From positions 1 through 21,078 of IMG/VR virus record IMGVR_UViG_3300032278_000145: 21,078 nt of DNA. One strand, written 5' to 3'. The notes beneath the pieces were generated by a model, which was not told where the DNA came from, ran no database searches, and saw nothing but the letters and a program-made list of their open reading frames with translations. Below, piece after piece: positions 20,047-21,078 of the stretch. Position 1 is the stretch's first letter, and every line of letters begins with the position of its first letter. The translations under genes and the position numbers were made by a program. The DNA comes from a virus.

Positions 20047-21078
20047 TAGACGATCCTCCCCACACCGCCACCGAACCCAAAGGTGGACTCCATGGTATTC
20101 ATTTTGTCGGCAGTGATTTCCTTAGCCCTCCTGGACCTCTTCCACTCGTCCTTCCCCCTGAGCCGTGTCCTGAACTCTGTGGGTGACTCCCCGGACATCA
20201 AAGAGGCCATAAGATCCTCGTTCCCCAATGGGTACGATGCGTCAAGCGGTGTTTCCATCTCCAGGTTATACATATTGACTTTGGGGGTCGCATACTCCGT
20301 AGTGCTGAGCAGGTCGGGTTTGCCCGGGAACTTCTCTGATGCCGTGGCCCGGATGTCGTCCATCACCTGCGTCATGGAATAGGTGTTGTCCAGGATCCCC
20401 TCAGCCTGAGTCTTGACATCCCAGGCGTACTCTCCCGGGCTTAGCCCCCACTTGGCGTAAGCCACCTCCAACTCTTGGATCTTGCTTTCAAGGTCCACCC
20501 CGTACTGTCGGCCCGCCACTTCGGTGTCAAAGACGTGGATCTTGTAAGGGTTGTTGTTCTTACCTGGCAGGTCCAACGCATACTTTTTGATTGCCGAACC
20601 GGCATCCCAGTAGGAGCGTTCCCCCTTGGCGATTGCCTCCGCCCACTTGAGCAGAGACAGATCCCCGACATTCATGCGCTGGTTGGGCTGAACGGGCTCA
20701 CCGGTGTAATACTCAAACTGCTTGTAAAGGCCGCTGGAGGTATCCTCCAGGACCCGTTGCACCATGGCTTCCCGCTCAGCGATAGTCGCCCTGTCCCAGC
20801 CCTTGGACAGTTCGGTTCTTGCCTGCCCCCACGGGGTGGCGTCAATCAGCAACTGGACGTAGTCAACCGCCTCAAACATCTTGGGGTCGGCAATAGCCTG
20901 TGCGATGATCTGCTGGATCTCACGATGCTCAATAGCATCAGTCCCAGCCAGGAACGCTTCGGTTACTAGTTGTTTGACAAGTTCGTTGATCGGCAGGTGA
21001 TCGTCGTCAGGCGTGAGGAAGAAACCTGCCTCGTTGAACGTCGGGGTAATAATCCCGCCAACACTGGGTACCCAGTCC
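20046..21078 (-). CDS. partial virion protein, 5' end beyond the window
   Basis: The frame is open from the right edge down to a TAA at 20048-20046, so this is a truncated gene of at least 343 codons. An internal ATG at 20879 is not the likely start: 66 further codons without a stop lie upstream (starting DWVPSVGGIITPTFNEAGFF). The body is helical, with WGLSPGEYAWDVKTQAEGIL and TQVMDDIRATASEKFPG, which recall a region of large virion-associated proteins in actinophages. It precedes the 560-residue protein with a one-base-style overlap. Likely an internal or portal-associated protein; not recognised with certainty. Confidence 0.55.
   Translation of the reverse strand, partial: DWVPSVGGIITPTFNEAGFFLTPDDDHLPINELVKQLVTEAFLAGTDAIEHREIQQIIAQAIADPKMFEAVDYVQLLIDATPWGQARTELSKGWDRATIAEREAMVQRVLEDTSSGLYKQFEYYTGEPVQPNQRMNVGDLSLLKWAEAIAKGERSYWDAGSAIKKYALDLPGKNNNPYKIHVFDTEVAGRQYGVDLESKIQELEVAYAKWGLSPGEYAWDVKTQAEGILDNTYSMTQVMDDIRATASEKFPGKPDLLSTTEYATPKVNMYNLEMETPLDASYPLGNEDLMASLMSGESPTEFRTRLRGKDEWKRSRRAKEITADKMNTMESTFGFGGGVGRIV

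Noticed and set aside
1-21078. tRNA genes, CRISPR arrays, integrase or transposase genes
   Set aside because: I searched the gaps and proteins by eye and found nothing supporting any of these.

Overview
The window looks like part of a GC-rich, tailed double-stranded DNA phage genome. The host is probably an actinobacterium. Several small genes resemble families common in actinobacteriophages: a holin with an HLEWHL motif, an HG...CRC..C protein, a PPVC.THDG protein and an H..H...C.C.P protein. One virion gene (13080-13448) belongs to a type I know from marine phages. No integrase, terminase, portal or DNA polymerase is visible. The window is almost fully coding and is organised as two convergent gene arms.

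Plus arm (252-7617). After a 251-base structured non-coding leader comes an M15-type endolysin. A promoter near 1030 then starts a tightly packed, mostly overlapping operon: a TTG-started regulator with three helix-turn-helix units, a RecB/Cas4-like nuclease, a protein with a PDF-type single-strand-DNA-binding motif, a DnaB-type helicase, two small proteins, a TOPRIM primase, two tandem PD-(D/E)XK nucleases, several small putative zinc proteins and a deoxynucleoside monophosphate kinase. This is the replication, recombination and nucleotide module.

Minus arm (read right to left from beyond 21078 to 7622). Two large virion proteins (the first cut by the window edge) are followed by scaffold, HK97-fold major capsid protein, a small capsid-associated protein, a run of tail, adhesin and fibre proteins, two adjacent holins and a zinc-ribbon protein. 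No tape-measure protein or tail-tube set is seen, which suggests a short-tailed (podovirus-like) virion. The lysis genes are split: endolysin on the plus arm, holins at the end of the minus arm.

The most striking feature is not a gene. An 18-bp palindrome, TTGACA-N6-TGTCAA (core TTGAC-N8-GTCAA), occurs at 15 places spread over both arms. Ten have an exact core and five have one core mismatch, whereas about 0.02 exact cores would be expected by chance. Most copies lie inside genes and in different reading frames, so the DNA rather than the protein appears to be selected. This looks like a dispersed operator/stoperator-like or DNA-organising system. Its half-site resembles the TGTCAA core of cluster A mycobacteriophage stoperators, but the site is symmetrical. 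The three-HTH protein encoded at 1102-1713 is the best candidate binder in the window; that link is inference.
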